Assembly (NCBI RefSeq): GCF_002261215.1
Contig: NZ_NEVS01000002.1
Location: 149,337 to 213,336 of the forward strand
DNA: 64,000 nt
DNA from: Bordetella genomosp. 11
Lineage (GTDB): Bacteria; Pseudomonadota; Gammaproteobacteria; Burkholderiales; Burkholderiaceae_B
Reading direction: 5' to 3'
Below, piece after piece: positions 1-9,062 of this stretch. The translations under genes were made by a program, and so were the position numbers. A model generated the notes under the pieces. The model saw nothing but the letters and a program-made list of their open reading frames with translations. It was not told the DNA's origin and made no database searches. How positions within the stretch are numbered: the stretch's first letter is position 1; every line of letters starts with the position of its first letter.

Positions 1-1946
1 TAGTCGATGGGCGCGCCCTGGAAAAGGTTCTTGTCGGCCAGGGGCGATAGCAGCGCGGCCGGGTCCATCGGGTCGTAGCGCCACTGGTCGGTATGCGCAT
101 AGAAGAACGACGTCGAGTTCATCTGGCGCGGCGGACGGTGCCAGTCCAGGGCGAAGGCCAGGGCCGTCCAGCCGGTCTGCGGCCGCAGCTTTTCCTGGCC
201 GACGTAGTGCGACCAGCCACCGCCGGATTTGCCGACGCATCCGCACATGATCAGCATATTGATGATCGCGCGGTACGACATGTCCATGTGGAACCAGTGA
301 TTGATCCCGGCGCCGATGATGACCATGGACTTGCCCTGCGTCTTCTCGGCGTTCTCCGCAAACTGGCGCGCCACCGTGATGACGTCGGCGCGCTTGACGC
401 CGGTGATGGTTTCCTGCCAGGCCGGGGTGTACGGGATGTCGTCGTCGTAGCTGGCGGCGACGTTGGCGCCGCCCAGCCCCTGGTCCAGCCCGTAGTTGGC
501 GATGAACAGGTCGTAGACCGTGGCCACCAGCATATCGCCGCCGGGCGTGCGCAGGCGCCGCGCGGCGATACGGCGCGCCAGCGTGGAGGCGTGCGCGGTG
601 TTGTTGAAATGCGGATGGTGCTGGTTGCCGAAGTAGGGGAAAAGCACCTCGACGACTTCATCGTGGGCCAGGGTGAAGGACAGGCGCGGCCGCAGCGGTT
701 CGCCTTGGGCAGATTCGGATTTCAGGTTCCATTTGCCGCGGTCCTCGCCGTCCTGCTGGTTCCAGCGAAAACCCGCGGAGCCCGTCGGTACCGCCGGCGC
801 GCCCGTGGCATCGTCGATGACGACGGTCTTCCATTCGGCATTGCTGGCCTGCCCCAGCGCACCTTCGAAATCCGAGGCACGCACCAGCCGCTCGGGCACC
901 AGGCCGCCCTGGTGCGGCACCAGTCGTACCAGACAGGGCATGTCGGTGTAGCGACGGCAGTAGTCGATGAAGTATTCGCTTTGCCGCGCCAGGTGGAATT
1001 CCTTCAGGATCACGTGCCCCATGGCCAGCGCCAGCGCGGCATCCGTGCCCTGCTTGGGGTGCAGCCAGATGTCGCCGAACTTGGCGCCTTCCGAATAGTC
1101 CGGAAAGATGGAGACGATCTTGGTCCCCTTGTAGCGCGCCTCGGTCAGGAAATGCGCGTCGGGCGTGCGAGTCTGCGGGACGTTGGAGCCCCACATCATG
1201 ATGAAGGTGGAGTTGTACCAATCCGCCGATTCCGGCACGTCCGTCTGTTCGCCCCAGGTTTGCGGCGACGCCGGCGGCAGGTCGCAATACCAGTCATAGA
1301 AGCTCAGGCAGACGCCGCCGATCAGCGACAGATAGCGCGAGCCCGCGGCATAGGACACCATGGACATCGCCGGTATCGGCGAAAACCCCACCACCCGGTC
1401 CGGCCCGTGGCGCTTGACGGTGTACACATTGGCGGCCGCGACGATGTCGTTGACCTCGTTCCAGTCGGATCGCACGAAGCCGCCCAGGCCGCGTCGCTCC
1501 TGGTAGCCGCGGCGGGCGTCGTCGTCCTCCACGATGGATTGCCAGGCCTCGACGGGCTGCATCGAACGCCGGCGTTCGCGCCACAGCTTGACCAGGGCGC
1601 TGCGTACCAGGGGATACTTGAGCCGGTTGGCGCTGTACAGGTACCAGGAATAGGACGCGCCGCGGGAACAGCCGCGCGGCTCATGGTTGGGCATGTCGGG
1701 GCGGGTGCGGGGATAGTCCGTCTGCTGGGTTTCCCAAGTGACGATGCCGCCCTTGACGTAGATCTTCCAGGAACAGGAGCCCGTGCAGTTCACCCCATGC
1801 GTGGAACGCACGATCTTGTCGTGCTGCCACCGCTGCCGGTAAGCGTCCTCCCATTTGCGGTCTTCATCCGTCACGGCGCCATGGCCATTGGAGAATTCCG
1901 TGCGTGATGCGGAGAAATAACGCAGTCGATCGAGAAAGTGGCTCAT
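1..1946 (-). CDS. narG: Respiratory nitrate reductase alpha subunit, N-terminal half (runs off the left edge)
   Basis: Catalytic molybdenum subunit of membrane-bound nitrate reductase NarGHI, which reduces nitrate to nitrite with quinol electrons on the cytoplasmic face. About 648 N-terminal residues are present of the roughly 1,240 usual. The FS0 iron-sulfur ligands are visible as His50, Cys54, Cys58 (HGVNCTGSC) and Cys93 (PRGCSRG), one residue off the E. coli numbering. The molybdenum-ligand aspartate lies in NVPQTRTPDAHF. The start ATG at 1946 has a good ribosome site (GGTGGAGG) just upstream. narHJI would be expected beyond the window edge. An FNR-type box lies 85 bp upstream, fitting anaerobic induction. 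No narK precedes it here; a tRNA gene does. Confidence 0.96.
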   Translation of the reverse strand, partial: MSHFLDRLRYFSASRTEFSNGHGAVTDEDRKWEDAYRQRWQHDKIVRSTHGVNCTGSCSWKIYVKGGIVTWETQQTDYPRTRPDMPNHEPRGCSRGASYSWYLYSANRLKYPLVRSALVKLWRERRRSMQPVEAWQSIVEDDDARRGYQERRGLGGFVRSDWNEVNDIVAAANVYTVKRHGPDRVVGFSPIPAMSMVSYAAGSRYLSLIGGVCLSFYDWYCDLPPASPQTWGEQTDVPESADWYNSTFIMMWGSNVPQTRTPDAHFLTEARYKGTKIVSIFPDYSEGAKFGDIWLHPKQGTDAALALAMGHVILKEFHLARQSEYFIDYCRRYTDMPCLVRLVPHQGGLVPERLVRASDFEGALGQASNAEWKTVVIDDATGAPAVPTGSAGFRWNQQDGEDRGKWNLKSESAQGEPLRPRLSFTLAHDEVVEVLFPYFGNQHHPHFNNTAHASTLARRIAARRLRTPGGDMLVATVYDLFIANYGLDQGLGGANVAASYDDDIPYTPAWQETITGVKRADVITVARQFAENAEKTQGKSMVIIGAGINHWFHMDMSYRAIINMLIMCGCVGKSGGGWSHYVGQEKLRPQTGWTALAFALDWHRPPRQMNSTSFFYAHTDQWRYDPMDPAALLSPLADKNLFQGAPID

Positions 1947-2030
1947 AGGCCTCCACCTGTCTATGCGTATGCGGGGTACGCTTATTTATTTATGGTGGTG
2001 CAGCGTACCTGTAAAGCCACCTGGTTCGCA

Positions 2031-2044
2031 TTGATGGAAGTCAA
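2031..2044 (-). promoter_or_regulatory. FNR/Anr box upstream of narG
   Basis: TTGAT-GGAA-GTCAA matches the FNR/Anr/Dnr consensus TTGAT-N4-ATCAA at 9 of 10 positions. It lies 85 bp upstream of the narG start codon. A weaker similar sequence (TTGAT-CTCT-GTCGA) lies at 2066-2079. No convincing -10 hexamer is at the canonical distance; an A/T-rich TAAATA stretch at about 1982-1993 is further downstream. The 1947-2299 interval holds no other gene. Confidence 0.65.
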
Positions 2045-2299
2045 GCAATCGTTCGACAGCGGGGTTTGATCTCTGTCGATGACATGGGGTACCCGCGTGC
2101 CTGGCGTTCACGCCCGATGATGCGGTGCGCAAACATGGTCGTGCGCGTGGGCGGGCGATGGTCAGCAGGCGGTGTGTCGGTATCTCTTTCGCCTTCCGTA
2201 CAGAAGCGGAAGGCCCCGGAGCAAGGCCTCTGGCTGCCTGGATAGCGGGCTGCGGAGTCTCGGGTACAATGCAGGCCCGTCCGGATTGCGGACGGCCGT

Positions 2300-2376
2300 C
2301 GGGGCGTAGCGCAGCCTGGTAGCGCATCTGCTTTGGGAGCAGAGGGTCGCGAGTTCGAATCCCGCCGCCCCGACCA
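2300..2376 (+). tRNA. tRNA-Pro(UGG)
   Basis: A 77-nt cloverleaf with encoded CCA. The anticodon stem TCTGC/GCAGA encloses the loop TTTGGGA, giving anticodon TGG at 2334-2336. The T arm has GTTCGAATC, and the acceptor CGGGGCG pairs with CGCCCCG. It is followed by an intrinsic terminator at 2386. Confidence 0.97.
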
Positions 2377-2385
2377 TTCAAATCA

Positions 2386-2427
2386 AGGACTTACAGTTTT
2401 TTTTGCGCTGTAGGTCCTTTTTGTTTT
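2386..2427 (+). terminator. Intrinsic terminator of tRNA-Pro
   Basis: AGGACTTACAG (2386-2396) pairs with CTGTAGGTCCT (2408-2418) with a single G-U pair, followed by a T-rich run to 2427. Confidence 0.9.
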
Positions 2428-2520
2428 TCCAGCGATGGCGGCGTTGATCGCCTTGGTTCCGGACGCGGCTTCAGTGCGCCGCTCAAGATACCGCGTCCCA
2501 GCGCGCGCGGAGCCCGAATG

Positions 2521-3279
2521 TCAGTGCGCGGTTCTGGCCGCGCGCGGCTTCAATAGCAGAATCATCAGCAGGATGCAGGCCAGCAGTACCGCGGATGCCG
2601 AGTAGCGGCTCAAGTCCAGGCCGCCATCGCTGACCGGCTTGTCCAGGAAATCGCCGACGGCGGCGCCGAGCGGCCGCGTCAGGACGAACGCAATCCAGAA
2701 CAGCAGGGTGCGCGACACGCGCGTCCGGTAATAAGCCACCGCGACCACGATAAGCGCCGCGGCGAACAGCATGGCCGCGCGACCGTAGCCCATGTCCCCC
2801 ATGCTGGCCGTCCAATCGCCCAGTGCCGTGCCCAGCGTCTGCGAGAACATGATCGTGATCCAGTAGAACGCTTCGGCGACGGGAGAATTGACGGTGCTTA
2901 CCGAAATCGACCCGAGCGTCCGGTGCCAGGCAAACAGCGAGGCGAGCAGCAACAGCAGCAGCAGGGTCGAGCCGCCCGCATAGCCGATGCCGAGCGAGCG
3001 ATCGGCGAAATCGGCCAGCGTCGTGCCGAGCGTGGTGGTCGCGATGATGGTCGTCCAGTACAGGAAGGGGTGGAACTTCCTGGACCTGATCTGCGCGGTG
3101 ACCGCGATCAGGAACAGCACGGCGAACAGCCCCGTGCTGACGAGATAGCCCAGGTTCATCGACATCGATACCGCGTCACCGCCGGTTTCCCCGAGCGTGG
3201 TCGCGGCGATCTTGATAAGCCAGAAGCCGAGGACGACCTCGGGGACTTTGGCGAAGGTGGTCTTCGGGTCTGCGTCCAT
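2521..3279 (-). CDS. DUF347/COG4705 integral membrane protein
   Basis: A 252-aa protein with eight or so hydrophobic segments arranged as four internal repeats. Each repeat has a conserved L-G-x3-G/A-D signature (TTLGETGGD, TTLGTTLAD, QTLGTALGD, RPLGAAVGD). This pattern is typical of the uncharacterised COG4705 (DUF347) family, sometimes described as membrane-anchored proteins. No enzymatic function is established. I chose the ATG at 3279 because it follows AGGAAGGA and starts just before the first repeat; the open frame extends further upstream without similarity. It is transcribed away from waaA across a 351-bp gap. Confidence 0.85.
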   Translation of the reverse strand: MDADPKTTFAKVPEVVLGFWLIKIAATTLGETGGDAVSMSMNLGYLVSTGLFAVLFLIAVTAQIRSRKFHPFLYWTTIIATTTLGTTLADFADRSLGIGYAGGSTLLLLLLLASLFAWHRTLGSISVSTVNSPVAEAFYWITIMFSQTLGTALGDWTASMGDMGYGRAAMLFAAALIVVAVAYYRTRVSRTLLFWIAFVLTRPLGAAVGDFLDKPVSDGGLDLSRYSASAVLLACILLMILLLKPRAARTAH

Positions 3280-3472
3280 GGCTGTTCGTCCAGTCCTTCC
3301 TGATGCGTTGCAGTTGACGGGGCGTTGGCGAGTATGGCTTCGGCCGTGTCGAATTCTCATCGAATTTTTCGTCGGCGATATGTCGTGCGCGGGCGTTGCC
3401 GCTGTCGCATCAAAAATGTCCACCGTATGCATTCCGGTCCGAGCGGCGCGCGGCCGCGCGACCGCGTCGCTG

Positions 3473-3506
3473 CTTAAGGGTCTCTTAATCATTCACTGAA
3501 GACAAT
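3473..3506 (+). promoter_or_regulatory. Candidate PmrA/BasR-type direct repeat and -10 ahead of waaA
   Basis: CTTAAG-N5-CTTAAT (3473-3489) fits the PmrA-type consensus YTTAAK-N5-YTTAAK. A -10-like GACAAT follows at 3501-3506, 11 bp downstream, so the second half-site would overlap the -35 position of a rightward promoter. The rest of the 3280-3630 gap has no gene. A PmrA/QseB-like regulator is encoded at 6440-7111, but the link is inferred. Confidence 0.4.
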
Positions 3507-3630
3507 GCCCGGCGTGGGTTTGCCACACCGCTCGCAAGAGAGGAAGTGCTCGGGAGTTCGCTTTGTTTATCGGTGCGGATTGTTTGTCCTGCCGCGGATG
3601 CGGCCGGAATGCTCGTGAAGAGAGGGCGCG

Positions 3631-5052
3631 ATGAATCGGACCCTCTACAGCTGTCTGGCGCGGGCTCTCGCGCCGCTATTGGCCGCGCGTGTGTTGATGC
3701 GGGCCCGTTTCGATTCTTCGTACGGCACGGCGATCGGCGAACGGTTCGGGTGGTATCGCGATGCGATGCATACCGGCGCGTTCGCCGGCGGCAGGGCGAT
3801 GCGCGCGCGGCCGGTATGGGTGCACGCCGTCAGCCTGGGCGAGACCCGCGCCGCGCAGCCGTTGATACAGGCGCTGCTGGATCGCCAGATCCCGGTGCTG
3901 CTTACGCACATGACCGCGACGGGGCGCCGCGAAGGCAGCAAGCTGTTTGCCGTCGCGATCGAGCGGGGCCAGTTGCGGCAAGCCTGGCTGCCCTACGATC
4001 TGCCCGGCGCCTGCAGCCGTTTTTTCGCGACGATGAATCCCGTCTGCGGCGTGCTGATCGAACGCGAGGTCTGGCCGAATCTGATCCACGAGGCCAATCG
4101 GCGTAGCGTTCCGATGATCATGGCCAGCGCGCGGCTGTCGGCGCGTTCGGCGCGGCGCGGCCTGCATGCGGGCAGGGTGCTGCGCGAGGCCTACGCCGGA
4201 CTTGACATTGTGCTCGCGCAGTCCGAGGCGGACGCGCAACGCCTGCGCGCGGCCGGCGCGCGCCGTGTCGAGACCTGCGGCAACCTGAAGTTCGACTCGG
4301 TGCCCTCCGAGCATCAGATGGCGCGAGGCCGTGCCTGGCGAGCCGCGTGGGACCGGCCCGTCATCACGGTGGCCAGTACGCACGAAGGCGAGGAAGCGGA
4401 ATTCGCGCGCGCGGTCGCGGGACGCGCGGCGGAATTGGGAAATGCGTTGCTGGTCGTCGTGCCGCGCCATCCGGAAAGATTCGACGCCGTGGAAAAGCAA
4501 TTGCAAGCCTGCGGCCTGCGTGTGGCGCGCCGCACGGCGATAGATCCCTGGCAGCCGCAGCCGGCGCACACGCAGGTGCTACTGGGCGATAGCATGGGCG
4601 AGCTGGCGACCTACTATGCCGCCAGCGATGTCGCCATCGTCGCGGGCAGCTTTATCGCCGAAGGCGGGCAGAATCTTATCGAAGCGTGCGCCGCCGGCGT
4701 GCCGGTTGTGGTCGGCCCGCATGCGCGCAACTTCCAGCAGGTCACGGATGAGGCCATCGCCGCCGGGGCCGCGCTACGCCGGCCTTCCGCCGGCGCGGCA
4801 ATCGATGCCGCGGCCGGCTTGCTGGGCGACGTGTCCGCCGGGGCCGCGATGGCGGCCGCCGGCCTGCGCTACGTCGCCAGCCATGCCGGCGTCGTCAGGC
4901 GCACCATGATGTGTCTGGAGGCTTTCCTGTCGACCCATGGCGCCGGCGTGGCGGATGCCCTGGAAAACGCGGCCTCGGCGGCGGCTGCCCGCGAGGCGGC
5001 CCTGGCGCCGGACCCGATCGGGCCGGCCGGCCGTGCCATGGGCAGCGGCTAG
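3631..5052 (+). CDS. waaA: 3-deoxy-D-manno-octulosonic acid (Kdo) transferase
   Basis: Transfers Kdo from CMP-Kdo to lipid A precursor at the inner membrane, joining core oligosaccharide to lipid A (glycosyltransferase family 30). The 473-aa product has the N-terminal hydrophobic segment, the family signature HAVSLGE with the essential acidic residue at about residues 66-72, LTHMTATGR, IEREVWPN, STHEGEE and the C-terminal GGQNLIEACAAGVPVVVGPH donor-binding motif. It is about 40 residues longer than usual because of an alanine-rich tail. The start has GAGAGGG upstream. The gene converges on the sensor kinase at 5049 and overlaps it by 4 nt. Confidence 0.94.
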   Translation: MNRTLYSCLARALAPLLAARVLMRARFDSSYGTAIGERFGWYRDAMHTGAFAGGRAMRARPVWVHAVSLGETRAAQPLIQALLDRQIPVLLTHMTATGRREGSKLFAVAIERGQLRQAWLPYDLPGACSRFFATMNPVCGVLIEREVWPNLIHEANRRSVPMIMASARLSARSARRGLHAGRVLREAYAGLDIVLAQSEADAQRLRAAGARRVETCGNLKFDSVPSEHQMARGRAWRAAWDRPVITVASTHEGEEAEFARAVAGRAAELGNALLVVVPRHPERFDAVEKQLQACGLRVARRTAIDPWQPQPAHTQVLLGDSMGELATYYAASDVAIVAGSFIAEGGQNLIEACAAGVPVVVGPHARNFQQVTDEAIAAGAALRRPSAGAAIDAAAGLLGDVSAGAAMAAAGLRYVASHAGVVRRTMMCLEAFLSTHGAGVADALENAASAAAAREAALAPDPIGPAGRAMGSG

Positions 5053-6439
5053 CCCGGCGGCGCCGCTGTGGCGTGGCTTGCCACGCGGGAGGGCGCGGCG
5101 TCGATTTCCGGCTGGGTGCGCAGGCCATCGTGGTAGTACAGCACCAGCCGCGCGCGCAGTCCCGGTCCCGGTTCGAGGTTGCTGAGCTGCAATTCCGCCC
5201 GATGCCGGTCGGCGACTCGGCGGGCGATGGCAAGCCCCAATCCGGAGCCGTGCGCGGCGGACCCGGCCACCCGATAGAAGCGGTCGAATACCCGTTCGAG
5301 CTCGCCCGGCGGGATCCCCGGGCCGCTGTCGGTGACATCGGCCCAGGCGTACTCCTCTTGCCATCCGATGGAAACATCGACGCGTCCGCCCTCCGGCGTG
5401 TAGCGGATGGCGTTGTCCACCAGATTGGCCAGCAGTACGGTAATCGCCGCGGGGGCGCCGACGGCGGGAACCTGTCGATGCCGGTCGCGCAGCAATCCCA
5501 GGTCGATATTTTTCTGCTCGGCCAGGATCGAGGCGTCGCTGACGACCTGTGTCGCGACCTGGGCAAGATCGAACGCGCCTTCGTTGGGCGTTACCCCGGC
5601 ATCTTCCCGCGCCAAAGTCAGCAACTGGCGGACGAGATGGATGGTGCGGTTCAGCCGCCCGTCTATCTTGGTCAGCAGCTCGGGATTGCCCTGGAGCGCG
5701 CCATCGCGGGCGGCGAGCTGGAATTGCAGTTTGAGGGCGGTCAGGGGCGAGCGCAGCTCATGCGCCGCGTCCGCGACGAACAGCCGCTGGCTGCGCAATG
5801 CGGTATCCAGGCGTGCGAGCAGATCGTTCATGCGCGCGACCAGGGGCATGAACTCGCTGGATATGCGATTGTCCAGGCGCAGCGGGTCCAGTACATCCGC
5901 CGAGCGCGTGGCGATCAGGTCCGACAGGGTGGTAAGCGGGCGCAGCCCGCGCGTAACGACGAACCACACGAGCAGGATGGCGCAGGGAAAGAGCAGCGCC
6001 AGGGGCCATAGCACGCGCGCCGCCAGTTTCAGGGCGAGTTCATTGCGTATGGCGGTCGGCTGCGCGACCTGGACCACGCGGTCGCCGTCCGTCAGGCCGA
6101 ACGCGCGCCAGCGCCTGCCCTGGAATTCGGCGTCATGGAATCCATCGCCCAGTGGGGGCAATCCGGTGCTCGCCAGGGAGCGGTAGCCGATTTTTCCGGC
6201 GGCGTCCCATATCTGGATGGCGATGCCGTCGTCGGCGATGCCTTCGAAGTCGGGAGACTTCTCTATGGCGACGTCCGAGTCCGCGCCATGGGGCAGGGAG
6301 ATGGCGACGGCATGCAACTCGTAGTCAAAGAGTTCCCCCGCCTCGATTGTGGCGGTACGGAAGATCAGGTAGCCCGCCATCGCACTGACGGCGGCGAAGC
6401 CGCAAATCAGCCAGGCGAGCAGCCAGCGTTTCATGGACC

Positions 6440-6443
<4 letters not shown>
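5049..6443 (-). CDS. Two-component sensor histidine kinase, QseC/TctE-like
   Basis: Inner-membrane sensor kinase of 464 aa that should phosphorylate the regulator encoded just upstream. Two membrane segments (about residues 7-27 and 150-172) flank a periplasmic domain of roughly 120 residues of the 2CSK_N type. HAMP follows, then the H-box AAHELRSPLTALK, N-box NLVDNAIRYTPEGG, and G boxes DSGPGIP and GSGLGLAIARR. The ATG at 6443 overlaps the stop codon of the regulator (ATGA), so the two are translationally coupled; a second ATG at 6434 is possible. The ligand is unknown. Closest family resemblance is QseC/PmrB/TctE. Confidence 0.9.
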
Positions 6444-7111
<668 letters not shown>

Positions 7112-7493
7112 ATCGGCGCTCCGGAACCGGGGCGTCCGTTCGGCCCCGCTGCTTCGACATGGAATTGTGGCGGACGTTCCACCGCGACGGCGCGCGTGTG
7201 CCCAGCCGGAAGTCCTCGCGCGGGTGTATGGCGAAATGAAAGGTAGGTAAATGCGCACGGGCGCCGCGCGGCAGGCGGGCGGCGATCCGGACGGCGTCAG
7301 CCCCTTGAAGGGAAATCGACATGATTTTTCTTTTCGATGATCCCGGCAAAGCGGGCGAAGGCCCGTCGCGGCTGATCCGGGAAGGGCGGCGCAGTCCATG
7401 GCGCAGGAGGCCCGTGGCCGATCCGCGCTACACCCGTTTTCGAGGACGCCGCGGCCTGATCGAAGGGCGTCTCGCCGAGGTATGATCCCCGGC

Positions 7494-8093
7494 ATGCCGT
7501 TACTGGAACTGACTCAGCTTTCGTCCCCGCGCCTGTCGCCGGTGGACCTGCGCTGCGAAGCCGGTGACTGTCACGCGGTCCTGGGTCCGTCCGGGTCGGG
7601 GAAATCCGTGCTGCTGCGCCTGATCGCCGACCTGGACCCTGGCCAGGGCACGGTCGCCCTGCGCGGTGTCGACCGTGCGCGGATGTCGGCGCCGCAATGG
7701 CGCCGGCAGGTGGTGTACTGCCAGGCGGAAGCGGGATGGTGGCATGAACAGGTCGCGTCCCATTTTCCCGATCGCGCCGCGGCGCTTGCCATCATGGCGC
7801 GCCTGGGGCTGTCGCCCGACAAGCTGGATGCCATGGTGCACGATCTATCGACTGGCGAACGGCAGCGTTTGGGATTGATACGCGCGTTGCTACTGCGTCC
7901 CGCGGTCCTGCTGCTGGACGAGCCGACCGCATCGCTGGACGCGCAGTCCACCTTGCGGGTCGAACAGGAAATCGAAGCCTGCCGGCGCGATGGCGCGGCC
8001 GTGCTTTGGGTGACACACAGCGCCGAACAGGCGCGGCGCGTGGCCACGCATTTCTGGAATATGCAGCAGGGACGCCTGGAGCACGCCGGATGA
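7494..8093 (+). CDS. fetA: ATP-binding subunit of FetAB-type metal exporter
   Basis: ABC ATPase of 199 aa, partner of the membrane protein encoded next. In E. coli the homologous YbbL/YbbM (FetA/FetB) pair exports iron and gives peroxide resistance. Walker A is GPSGSGKS, the signature is a variant LSTGERQRL (T for the usual second-position G), Walker B is VLLLDEPTASLD and the switch His is in VTHSAEQ. The protein is short, as usual for this family. Starts at 7482 and 7494 are both possible; 7494 leaves the domain intact. Its stop overlaps the fetB start. Confidence 0.88.
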   Translation: MPLLELTQLSSPRLSPVDLRCEAGDCHAVLGPSGSGKSVLLRLIADLDPGQGTVALRGVDRARMSAPQWRRQVVYCQAEAGWWHEQVASHFPDRAAALAIMARLGLSPDKLDAMVHDLSTGERQRLGLIRALLLRPAVLLLDEPTASLDAQSTLRVEQEIEACRRDGAAVLWVTHSAEQARRVATHFWNMQQGRLEHAG

Positions 8094-8905
8094 ATGTGAT
8101 TTACCTGAGCGCCTCGGATATCGCGCTGGCCGCATGCCTGGTCGCGCTGGCGGCGCTGATCTCCATGGGCATGCGCCTGGCCCTGCACGGCCAGGTCCTG
8201 TGGGCGGCGGCGCGGACGGTCGTGCAGCTTTTGTTGGTCGGGCATATCCTGCGCCTGGTGTTCGCGCATGCATCGGCATGGCTGACCGTCCTGGTGTGCG
8301 TGGTCATGATGGCCCTTGCCGCGCGCGAGGTTGCCGCGCGGCCGGCGGTCCGGATGAAGGGACACGGCAATGGCGTCGTCGCGGCGCTTACCGTGATGTC
8401 CACCACACTGGTAACGGCCATGTTCGTCCTGCATACCGCGATGCGGCCCGATCCTTGGTACGACCCGCGCTACAGCATCGCGCTGGTCGGGATCGTCTTG
8501 GGCAGCGTATTGAATTCCGCAAGCCTGAGCCTGGATACCATCCTGTCCGGCGTGCGGCGCGAACGCGGGGCGATCGAGGCCAGGCTGGCGCTGGGCGCTT
8601 CCGCGCGGCAGGCGTTCGCGGGCCTGCTGCGCGAGTCCGTGCGGCGCGGCATCGTTCCCAGCGTCAACCAGATGTCGGCCGCCGGCATCATCACCTTGCC
8701 CGGCATCATGACCGGCCAGATCATCGCCGGGATGGATCCCGTGGAAGCCGCCAAATACCAGATCCTGCTGATGTTCCTGCTGTGCGGCGCCAGCGCGCTG
8801 GCCGCCATGGGCGCCGCCTATGCGGCCATGCGGCGACTGACGGATACGCGCGACCGCCTGCGGCTGGACCGGCTGCACCCACCCGCCAGCCGCCCCGGCC
8901 GCTAA
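8090..8905 (+). CDS. fetB: FetB-type permease of metal exporter (UPF0014)
   Basis: Integral membrane protein of 271 aa with about seven hydrophobic helices, matching the UPF0014/YbbM family. Family-typical stretches are RTVVQLLLVGHIL, LVGIVLGSVLNSASLSLD, RLALGASARQA and AAGIITLPGIMTGQIIAGMD. The ATG at 8090 overlaps the fetA stop (ATGA), so the two are a coupled pair. Export of iron or another metal is inferred from E. coli FetAB. Confidence 0.9.
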   Translation: MNVIYLSASDIALAACLVALAALISMGMRLALHGQVLWAAARTVVQLLLVGHILRLVFAHASAWLTVLVCVVMMALAAREVAARPAVRMKGHGNGVVAALTVMSTTLVTAMFVLHTAMRPDPWYDPRYSIALVGIVLGSVLNSASLSLDTILSGVRRERGAIEARLALGASARQAFAGLLRESVRRGIVPSVNQMSAAGIITLPGIMTGQIIAGMDPVEAAKYQILLMFLLCGASALAAMGAAYAAMRRLTDTRDRLRLDRLHPPASRPGR

Positions 8906-9062
8906 CGGCAGCCGACTGTCCGGTCAGGCCGCGCGATCGGAGTTTTCGCGTTTCTTTTCCTGCCCGGTAAGTCGATGAGCCCCGCGCTTCCGTCGTGGCG
9001 AATTGCGGGAACATTCGCATGGACGCCCGTACACAAGCTGCTCTTTCTTACAGGCGAGCAGT

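Noticed and set aside
93..1907. Long open frame on the plus strand opposite narG
   Set aside because: Arg/Gly/His-rich translation without similarity; it is the mirror of a high-GC coding frame on the other strand.
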